Part shown: positions 23,042 to 32,908 of the stretch, piece after piece
Position numbering within the stretch: position 1 is the first letter of the stretch
Layout of the letters: every line of letters starts with the position of its first letter
Assembly (NCBI GenBank): GCA_964019425.1
Contig: OZ025806.1
Location: 62,001-126,000 of the forward strand
Reading direction: 5' to 3'
Length of the DNA: 64,000 nucleotides
Source of the DNA: Flectonema sp. DT1601
Lineage: Eukaryota; Euglenozoa; Diplonemea; Diplonemida; Diplonemidae
The notes under the pieces: generated by a model
Told to the model about the DNA's origin: nothing
Database searches by the model: none
The model's input: only the letters and a program-made list of their open reading frames with translations
Made by a program: the position numbers and the translations under genes

Positions 23042-24414
23042 TTGGTATGGAACTGTCTTGGTGGGAAATATAAATTATATAATTCTCTTCATTTTTTTTT
23101 TTAAATGCCCAATCCACACATTGTCCTGAAGAATGAAGAACATAAAGACATCAGAACACTTCTAAAGATACAGTTGCAGAGGGGGAAAAGAGTCTTCTCT
23201 TAGAAACTGCTAGCAGCAGGAATTGTAAAAAAGTATTAAAAGTGAAAATAAAATAGTGTAATGTGTGAAAAGGGATTGTCCTAACCCCGCAACTCAAAAT
23301 CTGTTTTTTTTTTTTTTTTTTTTTCTCCCCCACAAAAAAGTAGGGGAAAAAAAAAAAAACTCCGACAAGTTAAATCGTCAGGAACAACAAAACGCATCAA
23401 ATTATCTTTATTTTGGTATTCTACCATTTCATTGAAAACCACCAGGATAAGACCACCTCAGATGTCATTATTTAAGGGGATTGTGTAACATAAGTAGGCT
23501 GTTCACAAGTCAAAAGAGGATGAAACTTTGACAATTAAAAAAAGTTGAGATCAAGGAGAGAGAGAAAAAAAAAAACAGGCCTGATCGGAAATTTTAAAAA
23601 AAAAAAAAAAAAAAAAAAAATGAGAAATTAAAAAAATTGGCCAATAAAAAATGTTTTGTTCGACAACGTGTAAATCGGCACAAAATAAAAGAATAATAAT
23701 ATTTATGATTTGATTTTTTCGAAGTGCCTCGTCATCCTCACTGGGCTAACAAGTCTTCCATGACGGCACTCAAAATGGTACATTTGATATAATTAATTTC
23801 AATTGTCGATATCGTTGCCGATTAAAACAAAGAATCGTTGATACAAAAGTTCAATAATAAACGGAATGAGATGGCCACACGTATTAATTACAAACAGAGA
23901 ACGTGTTTAACACTAAAGCAGGTAACTTGATTACTTAAATCAGTTTGAAAAATTGAAATCCAGAAGTTCACCAAAGGAGAAGGTCCAGTGATAAAAATAA
24001 AAAAAAAAAATAAAATTTAAAAAAGAAAAAAAAAAAAAAAAAAAAGATCTTATCCTAATTCGTGATTTCCATCAACGTTTTGTGCTACAAAAGGTTGCTA
24101 ACAACAACAACAACAAAAAAAAAAAAAAAAAAAAAAAAAAATACGAGAAATCAGATTTCGTGATACCAGTAATTTTCAAGTAACTTGAAATTACCCAAAA
24201 TCAGTGATTTCACGTAAGAGAAGAGGAGGGCGTAATGCTCAATGTGTAAGGGAATAGAGTAAGGGGACGCCAACTGTAATCGCTGGGTTGTTTTGATTAT
24301 GAATTTGTGTAAAAGAACTACTAAAAGATAGGTCACCAGGAGGGATCACTATTCTTCCTATTTATATAACAACCATACCACACAATTATATTATCGCATA
24401 TAACTCTAGTAAGT
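23042..24414. other. Spacer downstream of the megasynthase
   Basis: No gene. Many A-runs (23595-23620, 24019-24046, 24112-24140) and T-runs. A near-perfect palindrome is at 24167-24193. A short stretch at 23517-23532 matches the start of repeat family B. Confidence 0.5.
24167..24193. other. Palindromic hairpin downstream of the megasynthase stop
   Basis: The left arm GTAATTTTCAAGT and the right arm ACTTGAAATTAC are inverted repeats with one extra T and a one-base centre. It lies about 220 nt after the stop codon, so it may be a 3-prime UTR structure. Confidence 0.5.
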
Positions 24415-27400
24415 CTATTCATCCCACGTGAATAACTCCTTTTCAACAACAAACGAAGTACTGCTCCCAACCCATCTGGTTTGTCTTTCATAGCACTGCG
24501 GTGGTTGTTTACAATGAGATGGTGCGGAGGTATCATTGAAAACAGCAGACCAGTTTACCGAATAGTTTTGATCATGAAGAGTAGACAGCAGGACTTTAAA
24601 CATTCTTTCTTCATCTTTATCGCGATGCATAGTTACCATCGGTGATACTGAAGTATTCTCATAAATAGATTTCGACAGCACCGGGTGAGGTGATATTTCT
24701 GTAAAGTGAGTCACTCCATTCTCAGCTGCCAATGCCGTCGCTGAGCTGAAGTCAACTGTGCTAGTTATTTGACTTGACCAGTACTGAATGTCAGTGACAG
24801 GATTCATCTGCTTAGACATCGAAGTAGAGAACATATCAATATTTGGGTACTTTGGAAATCCAAAACTACCCTCACTTGTTACTTCCCTTTCTAACTCTGC
24901 CGCCTGGGCCTTCATCTGCCTGCTGTGAAAGGCGTAGTCGACCTTTAGTTGTTTATATTGAATTCCATTATCGTCTGCTCGCTTCTTTGCTTTTTCCAAT
25001 TCTACGTCACACCCGGACAGTACGATGTTTAAGTTCGTGTTCCGAGATGCAACATCAAGTTCGGTTCCCGCACATAAGAGTTTTTCATCTGACGGTGAAT
25101 TTAAGTCAAACGAAATCATGGATCCGTTGCCAGTCATTTTTTGCATGACGACAGAGCGAATGTAGATGAGAGTGACAGCCGATTGTAATGTTATCGAACC
25201 GCTGACGACAGCTGCGGATATCTCTCCAAGCGAATGACCAATAACACAATCTGGAGTGATCCCAAATGAGTGTAGTAGTTCTATTGTAGCCAAGTGAAGA
25301 GCAAATAATACCGGTTGTGAGATAGCTGTGTTGTTTAATTCACTGTCTTCTAATTCACAAGTAAACTGATCCATAATACCACCTGGTAAACAAGAGATCA
25401 AACAGCTACTTTTAAATCGCGATCCGAGTTTTTTCGACGTTGCTGAAAACAAGTCTGAAATAAGTTGGACCTTATCTCTAAAGACGGGATACTTCTGAAG
25501 AAGCCTCCTTCCCATTCCACACCATTGAGGACCTTGACCAGAGAAAACAAAGCAGAGTTTGTTTTTGTGTAATGGTCTTCTTTGTTCTGATCTCTTGACT
25601 AATGAACTTAACAACTCTTCTCTACTAAACCCGACAGCAGAATATCTAAAGTGTTGGTGTTGTGAGCGGAGTAATAGCGATCGAGACAGAGATTGTAATT
25701 TAGTGTCATCAGTGGATCGAACCAACGCTGCAACAGCTTGTTGCTGCTGATACAACATCGAACTATTACTGTGAGAGACAGGGATCACGACTGGTGGCCG
25801 CGAAAAGTTTTCATTAGAAGTGCTTTTCTTCGATTTCTTAGGAGCCTCGCACATTACAACGTGACAGTTGGTCCCTCCGAATCCAAAACTCGACACGCCA
25901 GCAGCTAACGTCTTTGATGGATTAGGCCAAGCAGAACCAACCTTCTGAAGGATGTCGTCAACAAACGTCGCATGTTCATTTGGAGTTTTGTAGTTCACAG
26001 AAGGAGGTAGTTTTCTATTATACAAAGACAGACAAACTTTAATAAGACCCGTGATACCAGCAGCAGCTTCAGCGTGTCCCGTATTACTCTTGACTGAACC
26101 GATTCTGAAGTTTCCTGAAGACAGATGTTGTTCACCAAAAACACTTTTGATCGCCTCCAACTCAATTGGATCTCCTAAAGGAGTTCCTGTTCCATGAGCT
26201 TCAATGTATTGGATTGCACTGCTATCGGTGGATGCATTTAGTAGTGCTTGCTTAATACAATTGCGTTGAGATGTTTGGTTCGGAGCAGTGATTCCATTTG
26301 TCTTACCGTCTTGGTTAATATTCGATCCGCGTATCACGGAATAGATTCTGTCGTTGTCAGATATTGCTTTCGATAATTTCTTTATTACTATCATTCCAGC
26401 ACCTTCAGATCGGCAGTAGCCGTTGGCGGAGTTATCGAAGGTGTTACACTTTCCGGTTTCACTTAAAAAGTTTGAATTTTTAAAAGAATTTGACGCCTCT
26501 GGAGTCAGCATCAAATTAACACCTCCGACAACTGCGTGTTCACAGTCGCCGTCTCTCACTGCTGCACACGCTTCATGAACAGCAACTAAGGAACTACTGC
26601 AAGCAGTATCAACACTCCTTACTGGTCCAGTCACCTGAAGGAACTTAGCAATTTGAGCGCTAGCATTCGACTTTGAGTTATGTTCGATTCCGACAAACGG
26701 TGCTTTCTCAGAGCAAATTTGCTGATATTCGCTGTGTGATATTCCAACAAACACACCTGTCTTTGAGCTTCCCTTCGACAGCATGTCTGGAGTGATGGCA
26801 GCGTCGAGAAGTGCTTCGTGAGTGACTTCCAATAACATCCGATGCTGAGGATCAGTACAGGAAGCTTCCTCGAGTGACATTCCGAAGACGTTGTTGTCAA
26901 ATTTCATTACTTTCTCGTTGCTTAAGAATGAACCGAGTTTGAAATTTGGACCTTCGCTGTCATCCCACTCAGGCCTCCCAGGAGGTACTTCTCTGAGATT
27001 AGTCCCCTTTCCTGTTTTGAGTAAATCCCAAAACTGATCAGGTGTGTCAGCTGAGGCAACTCTACAACCAATTCCAACGATGGCAATATCAGAGGGAGGG
27101 TGGAGTTCTTTTTCTGAAACCATTTCTGAAATCGGTTTAGTGACCAGTGCCTCCACTCTCTCAGAAATAGCTGATGTGGTTATCGTAGGCGGTGATCGGC
27201 AAATTAACTCATCATCAAAGTGAGTTACTGCTAATTGAGAACTCAGCGTCTTCTTCCCTCCCGCAGACACCACTGGTCTCGGAGTAGCTGCAGGGCTGAC
27301 CTGCGGAGTGAAAAATACAGTTTCGCAATCTACGTCGTCAGAATCCAACATAACTCTCAGTTGTGATGAAACATTCTTACTACAAACATTACGTAAAGGT

Positions 27401-30400
27401 TTACCTGGATGAAGTGGTGGCACTAGTGATGTTGATTCTTTCAATTCAATATTTGTTGTGTACTTCGCAAGTAGTTCCCATGAGCAATTAGAATCCTTCT
27501 CACAGAGTAATTTATATTCTTCTTTTGAAGCGTTTCTTTGAATCTTTCCACTCGATGTTTTACAGATACTCCTGGCTGGGATGAGGATGACTTCAATAGG
27601 AGCAATACCATGAATGACACAAAGATGATGAGAAATATCTTTTGCTAAAGTACTAAGATTAACTGAAGCAGTTGAAACACGATCTTGATCCACTTCACAA
27701 ATTATGATGTAGTTACCACTTTCTGTTGACTCAAACGCAGCGCTGCATCCCTTTCGTAGTACATTGCTAACAGTTTCTGCGGTAGCTTCAAAATCCTGAG
27801 GATAGTACTTAACACCATTAATGTTTATTATGTCTTTACTACGACCACATATAAAGACTTCTCCTCCAGGAAGTATAAATCCGAGGTCACCTGTTCTGAG
27901 AAATCTTTTCCCATCTAAAATATTTTGAAATATTTCCTCAGTCGTTGTTTTGTTATTCCAATAACCGGATGCTACTGTTGGACCGCTAACTATGATTTCA
28001 CCAACAGAGTAGGGGGGTACTTCGATAAACGTTTCAGGGTCAACACAACGAACATCATTATCTAACCACTTAACACCTTGCGATACTATTGAACTATACT
28101 TCGATGTTTTAATATCTTCGTCTGTGGCGTCCACTACCTTTCCTCTTGAAAGGGATTCGCTGTTAAGAAGTATTTGTGTTGGTTCCATTCTCACACACTT
28201 GTTCGCTATTATCAAAGTTGATTCCGCAAGTCCATAACCAGGATAAAACGTTGACGATTTAAAAGATGGGAACTCCCTACAAAAATGTTTCGCCGTTGAT
28301 ATCTTAACAGGTTCTGCTCCACAGAAAGCTATCCTCCAGGATGACAGGTCGCATTGTTCCTTTTCTTCTTTTGTACATTTCCTCGCAGTCAAGTCGTAGG
28401 CAAAGTTCGGTCCTCCCGAGAAAGTTCCCTTATACTTAGTCATTGCCTTCACCCATCGATATGGTTTTTGTAAAAACAACTCAGGGCTCATCAAGTACAA
28501 AGGGAATCCTAAATACACAGGACACAGGATACCAGCGATTAGACCTAAGTCGTGGAACTCTGGACACCAGGAAACTCCTACTTCGTTTTCATCCATTTCA
28601 CCAGCGACTCGGAAGGTTTCGAGATTGAAAAGAAGATTGAAATGTGTTACCATCACACCTTTTGGAGCTGATGTAGAACCAGAAGTGTATTGCAAGAAGG
28701 CGATATCATCAGCCGCAACGCTTACCTGGTTCCAGTCGGAGGCGAGGTTTGCCGACAATTCATCAGTCGCTACCAGCGGGATGGATGCAAGTTGTGGAAT
28801 CTGGTCGGCCAGTACCTGCGCCATTTCCTTTATCTCTTTAGTAGTAGCAATCGCAGTCGGTTTACAATCTTCAATGATACCGAGCAGCCTCGGTAACAGT
28901 CTCGCCAACCTCGCAGGATGAGGAGGATAACTCGGAACTGCAACTGCTCCCATCATCAAACATCCAAAGAACGATGTCACGAATTCTAAATTCTGAGGAT
29001 ACAATAACAGAACTCTATCTCCCTTCTTAACACCATGAGATGAAAGACCTTGAGCAATAGATTGAGACTTAGTGAGAAGTTGATTGTAGTTTAGACTCAC
29101 GTCTTCTATTTCACCATTCTTAAGACTAGTGAAAGCATGTCTTTTGGGATGTTTTGCTGCTCTCCAGATTAGCACTTCAGCGGGGGAGCAGAATTTTTCT
29201 AACGGAGGAGTGCCGTCAAATGCCGCCAGTCGTTCCTTGCTGTATGCTAGTTCCATACTTTGTGCCTTCAGCTTAGCCAAAGCAACGGGTGTTGGTCGGT
29301 GTGAGAATTTTCTAGCCTCTGTAGGATCTGTTGGTAAATGTTTTACCTCATCGTTGTAGTGTTGTTTCCAATGAAATAACGTAAAGGACTCTAATTCACC
29401 AGAACAGAAGGCGATCCGAGTGGCATTTCTTTGAATCTTACCACTAGTTGTCTTACAGATATTTCCACGAGATAAAAGTATCATCTGAGATACTTTGATA
29501 CCATGAACTTTATAAACAGTATCAACAGCGAGTTTACACTTGTCTGAGAGATCAGGTGCTTTGGAGAATGCATCGTCGATTTCCTGAGCAATAATAACTT
29601 GTTGTTCGGAAGAAGTCTCGTCATCGATTGCGAATGCGGCTACGCTGCCGGGTTTGAATGATTTATCAGTCGATTCAGTTGTCCACTCTAAATCGTGAGG
29701 ATAAATATTAACACCGTTAACAATAATAACATCCTTACACCTTCCAGTTATGAATATCTCTCCGTCAGTAGTCATGAATCCTAAGTCACCAGTTTTTAAA
29801 TATTTACCTCTCAGTCCAATCAGGTTAGACGTGTCATCACCAGGTAACACTCCACCGAATATGTCATTTGTGATTTCAGGTTTACCCCAATAGCCGTGTG
29901 CAACTGTTGGTCCTTTGACCCAGATCTCTCCCACGTGATTAGGAGGGAGTGATAAACCTGTAGTAGTGTTGACTATTTGAATAGTGTTGTCTAACCAAGA
30001 CCATCCTTGAGATACAATTGATCGATACTTGTCTGATTCAATGTCAGTTGTGTTTGCCTCAACAGCAACTCCATTCTCAAGAAGATCTGCAGTCTTTGCT
30101 AAGAAGTGTGACGGTCTACTTTGGGCAAAGTTATTCGCTATTATTAAAGTTGATTCCGCAAGTCCATAACCAGGATAAAATGTCGTTTGTCTAAAAGATG
30201 GGAACTCTGCATGAAATCTCCTGGCTGTTGCCATCTTAACAGGCTCTGCTCCACAGAAAGCTATCCTCCAGGATGACAGGTCGCATTGTTCCTTTTCTTC
30301 TTTTGTACATTTCCTCGCAGTCAAGTCGTAGGCAAAGTTCGGTCCTCCCGAGAAAGTTCCCTTATACTTAGTCATTGCCTTCACCCATCGATATGGTTTT

Positions 30401-32202
30401 TGTAAAAACAACTCAGGGCTCATCAAGTACAAAGGGAATCCTAAATACACAGGACACAGGATACCAGCGATTAGACCTAAGTCGTGGAACTCTGGACACC
30501 AGGAAACTCCTACTTCGTTTTCATCCATTTCACCAGCGACTCGGAATATTTCTAAGTTATAAATAAGATTAAAGTGTGATACCATTACTCCCTTTGGAGC
30601 TGATGTAGAACCAGAAGTGTATTGCAAGAAGGCGATATCATCTTTTTTAAGATCTATCTGCGTCCACTCTGCTGCAAGAGACGGTTGGATTTCATCAGTC
30701 GCTACCAGAGGGATGGATGCCAGTTGTGGAATCTGATCGGAAAGAACGTTCGCCATTTCCTTTATCTCTTTAGTAGTAGCAATCGCTGTCGGTTTACAAT
30801 CTTCAATGATACCGAGCAGCCTCGGTAACAGTCTCGCCAACCTCGCAGGATGAGGAGGATAACTCGGAACTGCAACTGCTCCCATCATCAAACATCCAAA
30901 GAACGATGTCACGAATTCTAAATTCTGAGGATACAATAACAGAACTCTATCTCCCTTCTTAACACCATGAGATGAAAGACCTTGAGCAATAGATTGAGAC
31001 TTAGTGAGAAGTTGATTGTAGTTTAGACTCACGTCTTCTATTTCACCATTCTTAAGACTAGTGAAAGCATGTCTTTTGGGATGTTTTGCTGCTCTCCAGA
31101 TTAGCACTTCAGCGGGGGAGCAGAATTTTTCTAACGGAGGAGTGCCATCAAATGCCGCCAGTCGTTCTCTACCGTAAGCGAGTTTATAGGCCGCGTCTCT
31201 ACGGTTTTTTATGTGTTCAGGAGTTGGTCGAGTTGAGTCTTCAAAGATTTCCTCCACAGTCAAAGTCTTTGGAACGTATTCCTCAACCTTTGGCTCTTCT
31301 CCAACTGGTAGTGGAGGAGGGTTTAATTTCATTACTGTTTCAACGTATTGGTTCTCAGCATCTGTTTTACTTATGTTTGAATATTTGTTCCATTCCATCC
31401 ATTTCTTTTGTCCAACCAAATCAAACATCCCAGGCTTTGTAGTATTGCAAACACCAACAGTTGATCTTTTATACAATCCATACAACTTTAGTCGTACTTC
31501 TTGAGAAGGTTCGGTGGAGACTAATTTAAGTCTCTTTACAGAGTCGTCAAAAGTAACGGTTTCCGACTGCAGTTGTGGTGGGTTCAAACTGAGTACGAGT
31601 TTGATGTATTTTTCTTCAGCAGTTTGTTTTGTCATGTCAGCATATTGGGTCCAGGAATTCCATTTTTTCTGATCAACGAGTTCAAACATTCCAGGCCTTG
31701 GAGTATTACACACACCCACAGTTGTTTGTTTGTATAACCCGTACAGCTGTAGTCGAACTTCTTGGGAAGGTGGAGGATCGACAAGCTTAACACGAGAGAC
31801 TGCCTCTGAAAATGAAATATCGCTCACCATTTTATTCATATCTTCTACTGGAGTGTATTGTCGCACTAAATCAACGTATTTGTAAGCGGCTAGTTTAGTT
31901 GTTGTTCCTTGTAGTTTCGACCAGGCATCCCATTTTGCTCCTCCGACGTAGTCGAGGATGACATTTTTAGGTCTTTCGGTATTAATATCACCGACTGTTG
32001 CTTGTTTGTACAAGGCGTAGAGTTGTAGTTTATCGTTGTTACCGATGCCTGATATTTCTTTTATTGTTGTTGATGCTCTGTTGAATGTGTTGTCATCGAC
32101 TGTGTAGTCACTTACATCATCATCGGAGATTTCAACAGGCGGTTGTTTCTCTGGTGTTGCTGCTGGAATTCCAAACGACAGTTTTCTCAATAAGCCAATC
32201 AT
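24415..32202 (-). CDS. ACBP(x3)-FAAL(x2)-KS-AT megasynthase
   Basis: One uninterrupted ORF of 2595 residues, ATG at 32202. Residues about 36-305 hold three acyl-CoA-binding protein domains (LYALYKQATVG, KWDAWSKLQG; LYGLYKQTTVG; LYGLYKRSTVG). Two fatty acyl-AMP ligase domains follow at about 350-985 and 994-1615; each has YTSGSTSAPKGVMV, WCPEFHDLGLIAG and TGDLGF. The ketosynthase is at about 1757-2180 with Cys1868 (DTACSSSL), EAHGTGTPLGDP and KSNTGHAEAAAG. The acyltransferase is at about 2250-2570 with Ser2324 (GHSLGE) and YAFHS. The protein ends soon after the AT. No acyl carrier, KR, DH, ER or thioesterase domain is visible. Inferred role: free fatty acids are activated as acyl-adenylates and extended once or iteratively, with carrier and processing domains supplied by other proteins. 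Architecture is certain; product is unknown. Confidence 0.95.
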   Translation of the reverse strand: MIGLLRKLSFGIPAATPEKQPPVEISDDDVSDYTVDDNTFNRASTTIKEISGIGNNDKLQLYALYKQATVGDINTERPKNVILDYVGGAKWDAWSKLQGTTTKLAAYKYVDLVRQYTPVEDMNKMVSDISFSEAVSRVKLVDPPPSQEVRLQLYGLYKQTTVGVCNTPRPGMFELVDQKKWNSWTQYADMTKQTAEEKYIKLVLSLNPPQLQSETVTFDDSVKRLKLVSTEPSQEVRLKLYGLYKRSTVGVCNTTKPGMFDLVGQKKWMEWNKYSNISKTDAENQYVETVMKLNPPPLPVGEEPKVEEYVPKTLTVEEIFEDSTRPTPEHIKNRRDAAYKLAYGRERLAAFDGTPPLEKFCSPAEVLIWRAAKHPKRHAFTSLKNGEIEDVSLNYNQLLTKSQSIAQGLSSHGVKKGDRVLLLYPQNLEFVTSFFGCLMMGAVAVPSYPPHPARLARLLPRLLGIIEDCKPTAIATTKEIKEMANVLSDQIPQLASIPLVATDEIQPSLAAEWTQIDLKKDDIAFLQYTSGSTSAPKGVMVSHFNLIYNLEIFRVAGEMDENEVGVSWCPEFHDLGLIAGILCPVYLGFPLYLMSPELFLQKPYRWVKAMTKYKGTFSGGPNFAYDLTARKCTKEEKEQCDLSSWRIAFCGAEPVKMATARRFHAEFPSFRQTTFYPGYGLAESTLIIANNFAQSRPSHFLAKTADLLENGVAVEANTTDIESDKYRSIVSQGWSWLDNTIQIVNTTTGLSLPPNHVGEIWVKGPTVAHGYWGKPEITNDIFGGVLPGDDTSNLIGLRGKYLKTGDLGFMTTDGEIFITGRCKDVIIVNGVNIYPHDLEWTTESTDKSFKPGSVAAFAIDDETSSEQQVIIAQEIDDAFSKAPDLSDKCKLAVDTVYKVHGIKVSQMILLSRGNICKTTSGKIQRNATRIAFCSGELESFTLFHWKQHYNDEVKHLPTDPTEARKFSHRPTPVALAKLKAQSMELAYSKERLAAFDGTPPLEKFCSPAEVLIWRAAKHPKRHAFTSLKNGEIEDVSLNYNQLLTKSQSIAQGLSSHGVKKGDRVLLLYPQNLEFVTSFFGCLMMGAVAVPSYPPHPARLARLLPRLLGIIEDCKPTAIATTKEIKEMAQVLADQIPQLASIPLVATDELSANLASDWNQVSVAADDIAFLQYTSGSTSAPKGVMVTHFNLLFNLETFRVAGEMDENEVGVSWCPEFHDLGLIAGILCPVYLGFPLYLMSPELFLQKPYRWVKAMTKYKGTFSGGPNFAYDLTARKCTKEEKEQCDLSSWRIAFCGAEPVKISTAKHFCREFPSFKSSTFYPGYGLAESTLIIANKCVRMEPTQILLNSESLSRGKVVDATDEDIKTSKYSSIVSQGVKWLDNDVRCVDPETFIEVPPYSVGEIIVSGPTVASGYWNNKTTTEEIFQNILDGKRFLRTGDLGFILPGGEVFICGRSKDIININGVKYYPQDFEATAETVSNVLRKGCSAAFESTESGNYIIICEVDQDRVSTASVNLSTLAKDISHHLCVIHGIAPIEVILIPARSICKTSSGKIQRNASKEEYKLLCEKDSNCSWELLAKYTTNIELKESTSLVPPLHPGKPLRNVCSKNVSSQLRVMLDSDDVDCETVFFTPQVSPAATPRPVVSAGGKKTLSSQLAVTHFDDELICRSPPTITTSAISERVEALVTKPISEMVSEKELHPPSDIAIVGIGCRVASADTPDQFWDLLKTGKGTNLREVPPGRPEWDDSEGPNFKLGSFLSNEKVMKFDNNVFGMSLEEASCTDPQHRMLLEVTHEALLDAAITPDMLSKGSSKTGVFVGISHSEYQQICSEKAPFVGIEHNSKSNASAQIAKFLQVTGPVRSVDTACSSSLVAVHEACAAVRDGDCEHAVVGGVNLMLTPEASNSFKNSNFLSETGKCNTFDNSANGYCRSEGAGMIVIKKLSKAISDNDRIYSVIRGSNINQDGKTNGITAPNQTSQRNCIKQALLNASTDSSAIQYIEAHGTGTPLGDPIELEAIKSVFGEQHLSSGNFRIGSVKSNTGHAEAAAGITGLIKVCLSLYNRKLPPSVNYKTPNEHATFVDDILQKVGSAWPNPSKTLAAGVSSFGFGGTNCHVVMCEAPKKSKKSTSNENFSRPPVVIPVSHSNSSMLYQQQQAVAALVRSTDDTKLQSLSRSLLLRSQHQHFRYSAVGFSREELLSSLVKRSEQRRPLHKNKLCFVFSGQGPQWCGMGRRLLQKYPVFRDKVQLISDLFSATSKKLGSRFKSSCLISCLPGGIMDQFTCELEDSELNNTAISQPVLFALHLATIELLHSFGITPDCVIGHSLGEISAAVVSGSITLQSAVTLIYIRSVVMQKMTGNGSMISFDLNSPSDEKLLCAGTELDVASRNTNLNIVLSGCDVELEKAKKRADDNGIQYKQLKVDYAFHSRQMKAQAAELEREVTSEGSFGFPKYPNIDMFSTSMSKQMNPVTDIQYWSSQITSTVDFSSATALAAENGVTHFTEISPHPVLSKSIYENTSVSPMVTMHRDKDEERMFKVLLSTLHDQNYSVNWSAVFNDTSAPSHCKQPPQCYERQTRWVGSSTSFVVEKELFTWDE
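28313..29214 (-). repeat. FAAL duplication, downstream copy (pairs with 30245-31146)
   Basis: At a constant offset of 1932 bp, 28313-28614 is identical to 30245-30546 (302 bp) and 28856-29214 to 30788-31146 (359 bp). The 240 bp between them differ at many sites. Identity includes third codon positions. Confidence 0.9.
30245..31146 (-). repeat. FAAL duplication, upstream copy
   Basis: Partner of 28313-29214. Two blocks of perfect identity flank a diverged middle, a pattern expected from gene conversion after an older tandem domain duplication. Confidence 0.9.
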
Positions 32203-32908
32203 ATGTGTTGTTATTGATGTGTAGTTTCTGCGTGTAAGATGCAGATGGGGGGATGGGTTTTTTTTTTTTCTTTTTTTTTTGGGTGGTTACGATGATTCTG
32301 GATGAAAACAAAATAAAAATTTTAATTTCAAAAAAAAAAAAGACCAAACTACTCCAACACTCGCGAAGGAAAAAAAAAAAAAAAAAAAGTTATCTCATTT
32401 GTCACAGTATAAATTTTTTGTTTCTTCTTTTTTTTTCGACAGCAGTGTCGCAATTAAGTCCCCCCAAGGGATAATCGCCCCCCCGTATTAACATGGGTGG
32501 GCATACGGTATGGCACAACGTGCAATGTTAAAATACATAAATAAATAAAAAAAATTCTTTTTTAGACTTCTGGTGAGGCTTGGAAATCAGCTTTTTTTTC
32601 TTTTTTTTTTTTTTTTTTTCTATAAATTTGTGTAGTTTGTCGTGCACAAAATTAAACAGTTAACTGTCTATTACTCAAAACAAAAAAAAAAAAAGTTGTT
32701 GTCATTTTTTGTGGAGGAAAAAAAAATATAGTACAGAAAAAGAAAAACCGTTCAAGGCCCTACCTGTAAATCATCATCAGTCTGAAGGAAAACAAACACT
32801 ATGGCTGTTTCTAGGCGGATTAGACAAGAGGAAGAAGTCACGTCTGTAAACACATCACCTTTGAGTGTGGAAGAGGTTCCTCAGAGCCAGTTAAAAGAGA
32901 AATGGCTT
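32203..32908. other. Leader region of the megasynthase gene
   Basis: No gene. A TTTTCATCCAG acceptor-like tract (minus strand, ending at 32298) is about 95 nt before the ATG. Further upstream are A/T runs and a C-rich stretch near 32460-32485. Confidence 0.5.

Noticed and set aside
24333-24536. Extra exon extending the megasynthase beyond its stop
   Set aside because: No good donor before the stop at 24415 and no carrier-protein-like sequence downstream.
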